Shown: piece by piece, positions 10,720 to 19,618 of the stretch
How the letters are laid out: each line of letters begins with the position of its first letter
Position numbering within the stretch: the stretch's first letter is position 1
DNA from: Sporosarcina sp.
GTDB lineage: Bacteria > Bacillota > Bacilli > Bacillales_A > Planococcaceae
Direction: 5' to 3'
Length of the DNA: 32,046 nucleotides
NCBI GenBank assembly: GCA_029263945.1
Contig: JARIDM010000066.1
Coordinates: 1-32,046 of the forward strand
Program-made: the position numbers and the translations under genes
The notes under the pieces: generated by a model
Seen by the model: only the letters and a program-made list of their open reading frames with translations
Databases searched by the model: none
Told to the model about the DNA's origin: nothing

Positions 10720-11925
10720 ATGAAATGGAAAAAATACGCATTGGCTGCTGTTATTACAGCGGGATTAACAATGCCAATGAACACATACGCGAAAGAAAAC
10801 CAAACAACAGAAGACTTTGCTGCACGTACATATAGTTTCGAAGCGATAGATAAACATAGTGTCTCAACATCAACACTTTTTAGATATGACTCTGGTCTTA
10901 CCTTTGAATATCCAGATGCAGTTCGGGGAATCTATGTTACTGGGCATTCCGCTGGAGGCGCTCGCTTTGATAAGCTAGTAAACTTATTAGATTCAACGGA
11001 TTTAAATGCAATGGTGATCGATATTAAAGATGATTTTGGGTATCTTACTTATATGCCGACTGAAGATTCAGCGCTTCATGCTATGGATATTGGTCAGCCG
11101 TATATAAAAGATCCACAAGCAATGTTGAAAAAATTAGAAGAAAAACAAATTTATCCGATCGGAAGAATTGTCGTTTTTAAAGATAGTGTGCTTGCAGAAA
11201 AACGACCTGAATTGTCATTTACAGATAACGGGAAAATTTGGAAGAATCGCAGAGGTGAAGCATTTGTTAACCCATTTATGAAAGAAGTTTGGGATCATAA
11301 TGTGAACATTGCAATTGAGGCGGCGAAGATGGGCTTCCAAGAGATTCAATTTGACTATGTGCGTTTCCCAGAAGGTTTTGAGAACCGCCATGATTCACTT
11401 GGCTATGATTATGAATCCTATGCGGAATCAGACTTAGATCCGGTACAACGAAGAGTAGAAGCAGTGACGGATTTCGTTGCTTATGCAAGAGAACAATTAA
11501 AGCCTTATGGTGTTGAGGTTTCCGTTGATATATTCGGATACGCCGCAACATTAGATGAAGCGCCAGGAATTGGACAAAACTTTTCGAAAATCTCTGAGAA
11601 TGTGGATGTGATTTCTTCGATGATTTACCCAAGTCATTGGACATCTTATTTCGGAGTTGCTAAGCCAGACTTAGAACCTTATAAAATTGTATCGGAATAC
11701 GCGAAAGTTGAAAATGGTGTACTTGGTAAACTTGACCAGAAACCAGTATCTAGACCTTGGCTACAAGACTTTAGTGCTTCATGGCTCGGTTCTGGCAACT
11801 ATATTCGTTATGGTAAAAATGAAGTTGAAGCACAAATTAAAGCATTGAATGAACAAGGGATTAATGAATACCTTCTATGGAATGCCGGAAATACGTATAC
11901 AACTGGTGTGAATTATAAACCATAA
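10720..11925 (+). CDS. secreted putative glycoside hydrolase, DUF4015-like family
   Basis: Signal peptide MKWKKYALAAVITAGLTMPMNTYA; VRGIYVTGHSAGGARFDKLVNLLDSTDLNAMVIDIKDDFGYLTY; FQEIQFDYVRFPEGF; SMIYPSHW. Confidence 0.85.
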   Translation: MKWKKYALAAVITAGLTMPMNTYAKENQTTEDFAARTYSFEAIDKHSVSTSTLFRYDSGLTFEYPDAVRGIYVTGHSAGGARFDKLVNLLDSTDLNAMVIDIKDDFGYLTYMPTEDSALHAMDIGQPYIKDPQAMLKKLEEKQIYPIGRIVVFKDSVLAEKRPELSFTDNGKIWKNRRGEAFVNPFMKEVWDHNVNIAIEAAKMGFQEIQFDYVRFPEGFENRHDSLGYDYESYAESDLDPVQRRVEAVTDFVAYAREQLKPYGVEVSVDIFGYAATLDEAPGIGQNFSKISENVDVISSMIYPSHWTSYFGVAKPDLEPYKIVSEYAKVENGVLGKLDQKPVSRPWLQDFSASWLGSGNYIRYGKNEVEAQIKALNEQGINEYLLWNAGNTYTTGVNYKP

Positions 11926-12326
11926 CCCCTATTTTGAATGATAAAATGAGGTTTTCAACAGTGTATGAAACTTTTTTGTTTTCAAATCGTACTATAAGTA
12001 TTAGGTTCGTAATTTTTTTTCAATGCAAATGGCTAAATGAGAATGTGAAAAAAGATTTGAAATGCATGTTTAATTTTAGTTCGTGAAGGGTATAACAGTA
12101 CTACAGTGAAATACAACTTGGGAAAACACATTCTAAACGGAAGGGACTCATGACTTATTGCGGAAATGTGACGATATGTCATTATTTTTAAAGTTATTCG
12201 TAAAAGGTGTTTTCTTCAATGGTTATATTGTGTATACTGTTAGTAGGGATTGTAATTTAAAATAATTCTAATTTAGTTTAGTATAAAAAATAAGAACGAA
12301 CCGAATTGAAAGGAAGTGTCAGCGTT

Positions 12327-12725
12327 ATGATGGTTACATTATTTACGTCACCAAGCTGTACGTCATGCAGAAAAGCAAAAGCATGGTTGGAGGAACACGA
12401 AATTTCGTATACGGAACGAAACATATTTTCTGAACCTTTAAATATCGATGAAATAAAAGAAATCCTTCGCATGACCGAAGACGGTACAGATGAAATCATT
12501 TCAACACGATCTAAGATTTACCAAAAATTAAATGTAGATGTAGAAAGTCTTCCCTTACAACGTCTTTACGAATTAATCCAGGAGCACCCAGGATTATTAA
12601 GACGTCCAATCATTTTAGATGAGAAGAGACTTCAAGTAGGTTACAACGAAGATGAAATTCGTCGCTTCCTACCACGAAAAGTAAGGGCATATCAGTTACT
12701 TGAAGCACGTCGTATGGTTAACTAA
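12327..12725 (+). CDS. spx: transcriptional regulator Spx (ArsC family)
   Basis: [38 protein letters not shown]..., CxxC redox switch, [26 protein letters not shown]. The ORF-track TTG at 12306 overlaps the SD; ATG at 12327 preferred. Confidence 0.96.
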   Translation: MMVTLFTSPSCTSCRKAKAWLEEHEISYTERNIFSEPLNIDEIKEILRMTEDGTDEIISTRSKIYQKLNVDVESLPLQRLYELIQEHPGLLRRPIILDEKRLQVGYNEDEIRRFLPRKVRAYQLLEARRMVN

Positions 12726-12977
12726 GATAATGTAATAGTAAGCTGATAGGGGGACATTGGAAGATGCCGTTAACCTATTGGCTTTTCTCATTCCCTTGCT
12801 TTCTTGATGAATGTTCTCTAGAATAGTTTCTACTATGCAAACTATAATTTATGGAGAGAACCCTTACAAAACTAAGTGAACGGTCATATAATACTTATAA
12901 GGCATTGTAGGGTGAATACATTCATATATACAAGGAACTGAAACAAATCCTATATTAATAGGAAGGGAGAGATAGGG

Positions 12978-13631
12978 ATGGAAATAGAACGGATTAATGA
13001 AGACACTGTTAAGTTTTTTCTTTCATATATAGACATTGAGGAACGTGGTTTTTCACGGGAAGAAGTGTGGAATAACCGTGAGAAAAGTGAAGAACTTTTT
13101 TGGAATATGATGGATGAGATTAACGAAGAAGATGAGTTTACTGTAGAAGGTCCTTTGTGGATTCAAGTTCATGCAAAAAATGAAGGTATAGAAGTGACTG
13201 TAACACGTGCAATGCCAGGAGATGGACAATTAGGCGACTCACCGTTCGATGATGACGATCCAAGAAGAATGCTGCAGCAACCCAATATTGAAAGTTATCA
13301 TGATCTCGAGAACATGATTACCGAAGGCTTAGAAGCGAGCGCTGAATGGGTTGAAAATACGTTTAGTTTTCCAGATTTTGAAGATGTAATTCGCACCTCG
13401 AGTAGAATGCATGGATATGAGGCACAGACTTCACTCTATTCATATGAAAACAAGTTCTATTTACATGTTGTTTATGATGAAGATCTGATGGATAATCATG
13501 ATAAAACAAATATGTTCAGTGTGCTTAGTGAATTTGGTCATCCTTCAAAAAAGACGATTCACCTTCTTAAAGAATACGGTAATCTTATATTTGAAAAAGA
13601 TGTTTTCACTCAAATTGAAAAATATTTTTAA
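12978..13631 (+). CDS. mecA: adaptor protein MecA
   Basis: MEIERINEDTVKFFLSYIDIEERGFSREEVWNNREKSEELFWNMMDEINEED... typical MecA N-terminus; located between spx and coiA. Confidence 0.96.
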   Translation: MEIERINEDTVKFFLSYIDIEERGFSREEVWNNREKSEELFWNMMDEINEEDEFTVEGPLWIQVHAKNEGIEVTVTRAMPGDGQLGDSPFDDDDPRRMLQQPNIESYHDLENMITEGLEASAEWVENTFSFPDFEDVIRTSSRMHGYEAQTSLYSYENKFYLHVVYDEDLMDNHDKTNMFSVLSEFGHPSKKTIHLLKEYGNLIFEKDVFTQIEKYF

Positions 13632-13675
13632 TCCTATAAAACACGAATTTAAGCGGTTTTGGTTCTATAATAAAT

Positions 13676-13748
13676 GACGTTGGTAAAAGAAATCCCTGTC
13701 TCCAGGAAATAGGAGAAAGGGATGGGATTTTACTAACGTCTTTTTTTT
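13676..13748 (+). terminator. long intrinsic terminator hairpin after mecA
   Basis: GACGTTGGTAAAA...ATCCC..TCTCC..GGAGA..GGGAT...TTTTACTAACGTC then T8. Confidence 0.8.
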
Positions 13749-13861
13749 ATGGATATATCAACATGCTGATTTTCGTTCTGAGCGGACCACTGCAGTGTAG
13801 ACTAACATTTTTCGGATATTTTGTGTGATAGAATAAAGTTCAAATTGATTCGAAAACGGAG

Positions 13862-13890
13862 TTGCATTCTTTTTGTAATTATCTTACTAT
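13862..13890 (+). promoter_or_regulatory. sigma-A promoter for coiA
   Basis: TTGCAT (13862-13867), 17-bp spacer, TACTAT (13885-13890); predicted TSS about 13897, immediately before the SD. Confidence 0.6.
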
Positions 13891-13912
13891 TAGGAATAAG
13901 GAGGGGGTCGAC

Positions 13913-15067
13913 ATACTGACTGCGAAATTAAAAGAAGGAACACTTATTACGCTTTCGTATAAAATGAAAAAAGAAGAACTCAGAACTTGGCGAAAATCGA
14001 CAGAATTCTTTTGTCCACAATGCCAAGAAGAAGTCTTGTTAAAAGTAGGAGATATCATGATTCCTCATTTTTCTCATAAGTCGAATACATCATGTTCAGC
14101 TTCATTTTCTGAAGGAGAATCGGAACAACATTTATTGGGTAAAGCGCATTTGTATCATTTACTTAACCAAGTAACAGAAAAGGTAGAATTAGAACCATAC
14201 TTTAAAGAAATTGCGCAGCGACCAGATTTACTCGTAGAAAAAGCGAATCGGTTATATCCGATTGAGTTTCAATGTAGTGTCATTTCAATTCCCCAAATTC
14301 AAAAGAGAACGATGGGATTTATAAATGCGAATATGAAGCCCATCTGGATATTACACACACCCGAAAAACTAAAGAAAATCCCTCAAGGTGTTCAGAAAAT
14401 ACATTTTTCAAAGTTTGAAGAACAGTTTTTTACGAACATTTCCCCAGAAGGCCTTGTGTTACTCACTTACGATCCTCAGCACCAATCCTTCCATTACTTT
14501 TCGACCCTTCAGCATGTGTTGGGCAGGCAGTATATTGGGGTGCATCGAACGTTACCAATCGCCAAACAAACTTTTCCCTTTGCTCGACCAAAATTTCCTA
14601 CAAGTTCGGATACTCAAGTTTATTTCCGTATCTTCAAACAGATGCGGCAGGCTTTTTTACATGGTGTCATTTTTAGAAACAGAAGGGGGATTAATCATCC
14701 TTTTTTAAGGAAATGCTATGAATTACGAACGAATGCCAGAGATCTTCCCAATTGGATTGGTGTCCCTATTCCTTTTCAAAATCCTTTTGTGGAACATCCC
14801 TGCGAATGGCAATTGGCATTTATATATTATATAAAACGAGAACAAAAAAGCGTTCAATTTATGTGCAAAAAAGAAATTAAAAATTTCTTGAAAACTTTCG
14901 ATAGACCCTACGAACGATTAATAGATGCGTGTATGAGTTATAGAGGTTTTCTATTGTCAATTGGCATAAATTCATGGGACAAGACTATAAATATTAAAGA
15001 GGAAAAAATAGTTGCCTCTCTTCTAGCACATTCCTTGCAAAGTGATGTGAAAATTGAGAAAATGTAA
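13913..15067 (+). CDS. coiA: competence protein CoiA-like; probable non-canonical start (ATA at 13913 or CTG at 13916)
   Basis: LTAKLKEGTLITLS...EFFCPQCQEEVLLKVGDIMIPHFSHKS...ESEQHLLGKAHLY...RPDLLVEKANRLYPIEFQCS. SD AAGGAGGGGG (13898-13907). The track's TTG start at 13862 lies in the predicted -35. Confidence 0.88.
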   Translation: MLTAKLKEGTLITLSYKMKKEELRTWRKSTEFFCPQCQEEVLLKVGDIMIPHFSHKSNTSCSASFSEGESEQHLLGKAHLYHLLNQVTEKVELEPYFKEIAQRPDLLVEKANRLYPIEFQCSVISIPQIQKRTMGFINANMKPIWILHTPEKLKKIPQGVQKIHFSKFEEQFFTNISPEGLVLLTYDPQHQSFHYFSTLQHVLGRQYIGVHRTLPIAKQTFPFARPKFPTSSDTQVYFRIFKQMRQAFLHGVIFRNRRGINHPFLRKCYELRTNARDLPNWIGVPIPFQNPFVEHPCEWQLAFIYYIKREQKSVQFMCKKEIKNFLKTFDRPYERLIDACMSYRGFLLSIGINSWDKTINIKEEKIVASLLAHSLQSDVKIEKM

Positions 15068-15109
15068 ATAGTTCGATGCTCGAAGTAAAGACTAAAGGGG
15101 GATATAATC

Positions 15110-16930
15110 ATGTCAGCTCAATCTAACAATAAGATGCTTACACGAGATGAAGTTAAGGTGGAAGAAACGTGGCGTCTTGAAGATATATTCGCGACAGATG
15201 ATGCTTGGGAACAATATTATAATGAAGTAGAAGAGTTCTCCGAAAAAGGGGAAGCCTATAAAGGAAAACTTGCAAACAGTCCTGAATTACTACTTGAAGC
15301 ACTCACTTATCGTGATCAGCTATCTGAACGTTTACATCGTTTGCATACGTATGCGCATTTAAAAACAGATCAGGATACGACAAATAGTTTTTATCAAGCG
15401 ATGGATAGCCGAGTCCGTACGCTTTTTGTGAAAGTATCAACAGCGCTCGCCTATTTCTTACCTGAGCTACTCGAAATTGAGGAAGAAAAACTAAATGGCT
15501 GGGTGCAAGAAAATGAAGGACTTCAATTATACAAACAAGAATTTGAAGAGATTAGTAAGCAACGTCCACATGTGTTGCCAGCGCAGCAAGAAGCATTGCT
15601 TGCACAACTATCTGAAGTGACAGGAAAATCATCGGAAACATTCAGCATGCTGAATAATGCTGATTTAACTTTTCCAAAGGTCAAAAATGACGATGGGGAA
15701 GAAGTGGAATTGTCACATGGTCGTTATGTTGGTTTCCTTGAAAGTGATAAGCCTAGTGTGCGAGAAGAAGCTTTTAAAGCAATGTACGCAAAGTATGGCG
15801 AATTTCAAAATACATTTGCATCAACACTTTCAGGTGCTGTAAAAGACCATAATGTGAAAGCGCAAATTCGCAATTATTCATCTGCACGTGAAGCAGCGAT
15901 GGCAGCGAATCATATTCCTGAACAAGTGTATGAAAACTTAGTGAATACCATTAATAAAAACGTTCATTTATTGCAGCGCTATGTTGCGTTACGCAAAAAA
16001 GTTTTTGAATTAGATGAACTCCATATGTGGGATATGTATGCGCCACTAGTGAAAGATGTAGACATGACTTACACCTATGAAAAAGCTTCAGAAACTATGC
16101 TAGAAAGCTTTCATCCAATGGGTGAAGAGTATGTGTCCATTGTTAAAGAAGGGCTTGATAACCGCTGGGTAGATGTTCGTGAAAACGTTGGAAAACGATC
16201 AGGTGCTTATTCTTCTGGTGCGTTTGGTACAAATCCATATATTCTTATGAACTGGCAGGACAATGCGAGCAATCTATTTACATTGGCACATGAATTTGGG
16301 CATAGTGTGCATAGTTATTATTCACGTAAAAACCAACCTTACGTTTATAGTGGGTATTCTATTTTTGTGGCAGAAGTAGCATCTACAGTAAATGAAGCGC
16401 TCCTAAATGAGCATTTATTAAAAACAATTGAAGACGAACAACAAAGAATTTATTTATTGAACTATTGGCTTGATGGATTCCGGGGCACTGTATTCCGTCA
16501 AACAATGTTTGCTGAGTTTGAGCACTTAATCCATCAGTTAGACCAAGAAGGTGTCGCTTTAACTGCTGAGAAACTTACCGAAGAGTACTATGCGTTAAAT
16601 AAGAAATACTTTGGTGAGGATTTAGTTATTGATGAAGAAATTGGTTTGGAATGGGCGAGAATTCCACATTTCTACTATAATTATTATGTGTACCAATACG
16701 CAACAGGATACAGTGCGGCAGTTGCGTTAAGCAATCAGATCTTAACTGAAGGAGAACCAGCAGTTGATCGTTATATTGGTAATTTCCTAAAAGCAGGTTG
16801 CTCTGATTATCCGATAGAAGTGTTGAAAAAAGAAGGCGTTGATATGACAAGCGCAGCACCTATAGAAGAAGCTTGTCGAGTATTTGAAGAGAAATTAAAT
16901 GAACTGGAAGCCCTTCTGTTAAAACAATAA
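15110..16930 (+). CDS. pepF: oligoendopeptidase F (M3 family)
   Basis: TLAHEFGHSVHSYYSRKNQPY zinc site (HExxH), FEHLIHQLDQEG, full-length M3B architecture. Confidence 0.97.
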   Translation: MSAQSNNKMLTRDEVKVEETWRLEDIFATDDAWEQYYNEVEEFSEKGEAYKGKLANSPELLLEALTYRDQLSERLHRLHTYAHLKTDQDTTNSFYQAMDSRVRTLFVKVSTALAYFLPELLEIEEEKLNGWVQENEGLQLYKQEFEEISKQRPHVLPAQQEALLAQLSEVTGKSSETFSMLNNADLTFPKVKNDDGEEVELSHGRYVGFLESDKPSVREEAFKAMYAKYGEFQNTFASTLSGAVKDHNVKAQIRNYSSAREAAMAANHIPEQVYENLVNTINKNVHLLQRYVALRKKVFELDELHMWDMYAPLVKDVDMTYTYEKASETMLESFHPMGEEYVSIVKEGLDNRWVDVRENVGKRSGAYSSGAFGTNPYILMNWQDNASNLFTLAHEFGHSVHSYYSRKNQPYVYSGYSIFVAEVASTVNEALLNEHLLKTIEDEQQRIYLLNYWLDGFRGTVFRQTMFAEFEHLIHQLDQEGVALTAEKLTEEYYALNKKYFGEDLVIDEEIGLEWARIPHFYYNYYVYQYATGYSAAVALSNQILTEGEPAVDRYIGNFLKAGCSDYPIEVLKKEGVDMTSAAPIEEACRVFEEKLNELEALLLKQ

Positions 16931-16954
16931 GCGCTTTAATCGATCACCACATAT

Positions 16955-17007
16955 AAAGAAGCTGTTCTGAAAGTTAAGGGTAAATTACTTTCAGGAGCAG
17001 CTTCTTT
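16955..17007 (+). terminator. hairpin / probable terminator after pepF
   Basis: AAAGAAGCTGTTCTGAAAGT...ACTTTCAGGAGCAGCTTCTTT strong stem, short T-tract. Confidence 0.65.
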
Positions 17008-17064
17008 CTGCTTTATAAATGTGTCTGGTATATGAATAAGAAATATGTCAATTAGGTTACATTC

Positions 17065-17073
17065 ATTGTGAAT
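17065..17073 (+). promoter_or_regulatory. ResD-like binding motif upstream of the RoxS-like sRNA
   Basis: ATTGTGAAT (8/9 to TTTGTGAAT), inside the inverted repeat ACATTCA-TTG-TGAATGT (17059-17075). Confidence 0.5.
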
Positions 17074-17109
17074 GTTTGCTGTAACTATTATTTCATGATA
17101 AAGTAAAGA

Positions 17110-17125
17110 TGTGAAATAAATCACA
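17110..17125. promoter_or_regulatory. Rex-like operator at the sRNA start site
   Basis: TGTGA-AATAAA-TCACA, perfect TGTGA-N6-TCACA (Rex core; also Fnr-like). Confidence 0.6.
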
Positions 17126-17227
17126 TAACAAACATACACCCCTTTTGTTTGAACGTGAACATTTCTCCCATTCCCTTTGAAAAAGAGCATTCAGATCCCC
17201 CCCAGGATTGAATGCTCTTTTCGTTTT
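17113..17227 (+). ncRNA. roxS: RoxS/RsaE family small regulatory RNA
   Basis: GAAATAAATCACATAACAAACATACACCCCTTTTGTTTGAACGTGAACATTTCTCCCATTCCCTTTG closely resembles the RsaE/RoxS core as I recall it (ATCACATAACAAACATACCCCTTTGTTTGAA..TTTCTCCCATCCCCTTTG). Conserved pepF-spxH locus; terminator stem AAAAGAGCATTCA..TGAATGCTCTTTT with T-tail. Confidence 0.9.
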
Positions 17228-17317
17228 TTATCTCCACGTGAAACTACTCTATCGCGTATCGTCACTTCCATTTTATCCTGATGACATTGCCGAAAATAAT
17301 GAAAAATTACTTTGAAA

Positions 17318-17360
17318 CAAAAAAGCGATTCATGAGTCGTTAGACAAATGAATCGCTTTA
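17318..17360 (-). terminator. intrinsic terminator downstream of spxH (minus strand)
   Basis: Minus strand AAAGCGATTCAT...ATGAATCGCTTTTTTGTTT. Confidence 0.88.
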
Positions 17361-17369
17361 ATCATTTAG

Positions 17370-18176
17370 TTAAACCATCTTTTTACGCCATAAAGTCGTA
17401 TCTTGGAAAGACAATCGTTCAACATTTTGTTGTAAAAGTCGTTTTTTTAATTCACGTTCTGCAGACTTTTCAGGAATTCTGTAGATTTCAGCAATTTCTT
17501 TCGTTGCAAGCGTGTCAAATCTACCAAATAGACTTTCTAGTGGTGGGGGGGAATCTGGAGAAATGGTCTGACCGACAAGTTCTTCCAGAATTTGTTCGTA
17601 GACATCATATGAATACAATCCACTCACTTTAAGTCCTTCGTCTTCAATGTTTTCATTAAAGAAAACAAAGGTTGGTGCTTGATCGACTTCCATCTCTTTC
17701 GCCATATACAAATCGATTTGTAAGGAGCGATGCACATTTTTTGATGAAAAGTCTTTTATAAACTCCTCTACATCAAGTGCGAGTGATTCTGCGATTTCAA
17801 CGAGTACTGAAAAAGAAGAAACGTTTTCGGATTTCAAGAAGGAATACTCGAATATTTTGGATAGAAATCTCAATCCAGCACGCTTTCCTTGAAATTCCGC
17901 AGCTTTTATCGCAATAGATGGAAAAGAAGCATGTGATTTACCGCATGTTTCTTCCTCATTTTGATCGCTTAAACAAGGTGTGTTCATTGTAGGTAGCGAT
18001 GTTCGTAAAATAACGCGAAGTGTAAAATAACGTTCGTAGTCTACTTGTAGTCTACGAAGGATGGGTTGTAAAAACCAACAATCATCACAGGTTGGGTCAA
18101 CAAATACATATAATTCTATGGGTCTTGTTTCTAAATAAGGGATCACCGAATCCTCAATTAATGCATGCGGAATCAT
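17370..18176 (-). CDS. spxH: ClpXP adaptor SpxH (YjbH), DsbA-like
   Basis: PIELYVFVDPTCDDCWFLQPILRRLQVDYERYFTLRVIL...CGKSHASFPSIAIKAAEFQGK. Confidence 0.94.
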   Translation of the reverse strand: MIPHALIEDSVIPYLETRPIELYVFVDPTCDDCWFLQPILRRLQVDYERYFTLRVILRTSLPTMNTPCLSDQNEEETCGKSHASFPSIAIKAAEFQGKRAGLRFLSKIFEYSFLKSENVSSFSVLVEIAESLALDVEEFIKDFSSKNVHRSLQIDLYMAKEMEVDQAPTFVFFNENIEDEGLKVSGLYSYDVYEQILEELVGQTISPDSPPPLESLFGRFDTLATKEIAEIYRIPEKSAERELKKRLLQQNVERLSFQDTTLWRKKMV

Positions 18177-18559
18177 TCAATACCCTCCTTGTTCACCATA
18201 TGCTTGGCAGTTAAAACAAGTCTTTTAAAGAAAAATGCACGAATCTGTTCGTCTAAGTCGACTTCATCCATTGCACTATTCATACACGAAAGCCATGCCT
18301 CAGCCCGCTTAGGGGTAATTGGAAATGGCATATGTCGCGCTTTCATCATGGGGTGTCCATGTTCGTTGCTATATAAGTTTGGTCCGCCTAAATATTGAGT
18401 CATAAATTGTTTTTGTTTACGAGCAGTTTCTGTCAGGTCATCCGGGAATATAGGGTGTAAATCAGGATGGACGGCCACTTTTGAGTAAAATAAATCGATA
18501 AGTTCTGATAACTTTTCAGCACCAATCTCCTCATATGGAATCAAAGGTTTTCGAGTCAT
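18173..18559 (-). CDS. group II truncated hemoglobin (YjbI-like)
   Basis: MTRKPLIPYEEIGAEKLSELIDLFYSKVAVHPDLHPIFPDDL...QYLGGPNLYSNEHGHPMMKARHMPFPITPKRAEAWLSCM. Internal ATG (18559) has the AAAGGAG SD; the track start at 18592 is less likely. Confidence 0.94.
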   Translation of the reverse strand: MTRKPLIPYEEIGAEKLSELIDLFYSKVAVHPDLHPIFPDDLTETARKQKQFMTQYLGGPNLYSNEHGHPMMKARHMPFPITPKRAEAWLSCMNSAMDEVDLDEQIRAFFFKRLVLTAKHMVNKEGIE

Positions 18560-18661
18560 GTTTTTTGTCTCCTTTGTTCTGACTGTACTCATATTCTACC
18601 AACGAGATGTTATTTTCTCAAACAAACCGCTTTCGAGTAAAGGGGCACCCACATGATAACG

Positions 18662-19339
18662 TTAGGTATTATAAGTGTTAAGTACTTTTTTGACATAGTT
18701 TTGAGTTTCTTTGAATGGCGGAATGCCCCCATGTTTTTTGACGTTCCCAGGTCCTGCATTGTATGCGGCAAGCGCCATTTCAATACTGCCGTCAAATTGG
18801 TTGAGCATTTGTCGAATATAACGCGCACCGCCCGTTATATTCTGTTCAGGATCGAAACTATTTTTGACACCGAGAAACTTTGCGGTTCCAGGCATCAATT
18901 GCATAAGTCCTTGAGCGCCTGCATGACTTACTGCGTTACTATTAAAGTTCGACTCATGTTTAATGATCGAAGACAGCAAGCGCTCTGGAATATCAAATTT
19001 AGTGGCAGCTTGTTTAATGAGCTGCCCATAATCTTTTGACAAGGGCTGACTTTGTGTTTGAGAGGGTCCGGTATTTTGGTTTGCTAATGTTAGTGCCGCG
19101 GATAGTGTTGATGGGATAAATACTTGGTTTAGACCCCCGTATTGTAAATTTTGACTTCCTAATGTTTCTGGATTTACGTTGCTGTAGGAAGAAGATTGCC
19201 CCAGAATCTCGTTTAGCATGCTTGTAAACATCGATGAAGAAGCGCCTTCTTGTTGACCGTAAGACTGAACAGCACCAAATGATTGCAGGGAGTTAATTTC
19301 CATTAATAGACGTAAGTTTTGAGCATCTATATGAATCAC
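18662..19339 (-). CDS. lytic transglycosylase, SLT domain (YjbJ-like)
   Basis: LSSIIKHESNFNSNAVSHAGAQGLMQLMPGTAKFLGVKNSFDPEQNITGGARYIRQMLNQFDGSIEMALAAYNAGPGNV. Confidence 0.95.
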   Translation of the reverse strand: MIHIDAQNLRLLMEINSLQSFGAVQSYGQQEGASSSMFTSMLNEILGQSSSYSNVNPETLGSQNLQYGGLNQVFIPSTLSAALTLANQNTGPSQTQSQPLSKDYGQLIKQAATKFDIPERLLSSIIKHESNFNSNAVSHAGAQGLMQLMPGTAKFLGVKNSFDPEQNITGGARYIRQMLNQFDGSIEMALAAYNAGPGNVKKHGGIPPFKETQNYVKKVLNTYNT

Positions 19340-19618
19340 ACCTTTCTAATGATACTTTCACCGTTCTAGCAGATGAAAGTCTTTGTGAAATTGACTTAGT
19401 TGGAATAAATTTATATATCGGATTGTTTTATTAACGCTTACTTCTAGTATACTATATAAAGACTAAAACCGCATTTTTCGAACTGCAAGAGATCATCCCT
19501 TATGGTAAACTATACATATAGAATTTTAGATGCTTACATTTAATAAAGAAGGGAATAACAGATAAGAAGAAGTTTTTCTGTCTGCCTGAAAAGTGGATTA
19601 CGGTAAGGAGGGAAACAT

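Noticed and set aside
11926-12326. Possible PerR/YodB-type operators upstream of spx
   Set aside because: Long AT-rich region with promoter-like TATACT, but I could not match an operator consensus convincingly.
12725-12977. spx-mecA intergenic region as a possible ncRNA
   Set aside because: Only imperfect pairing (AAGATGCC..GGCTTTTC) and AT-rich sequence; not enough to call a structured RNA.
16936-17190. ORF track minus-strand 84-aa ORF
   Set aside because: Antisense to the pepF hairpin and RoxS-like sRNA; no SD-supported family resemblance.
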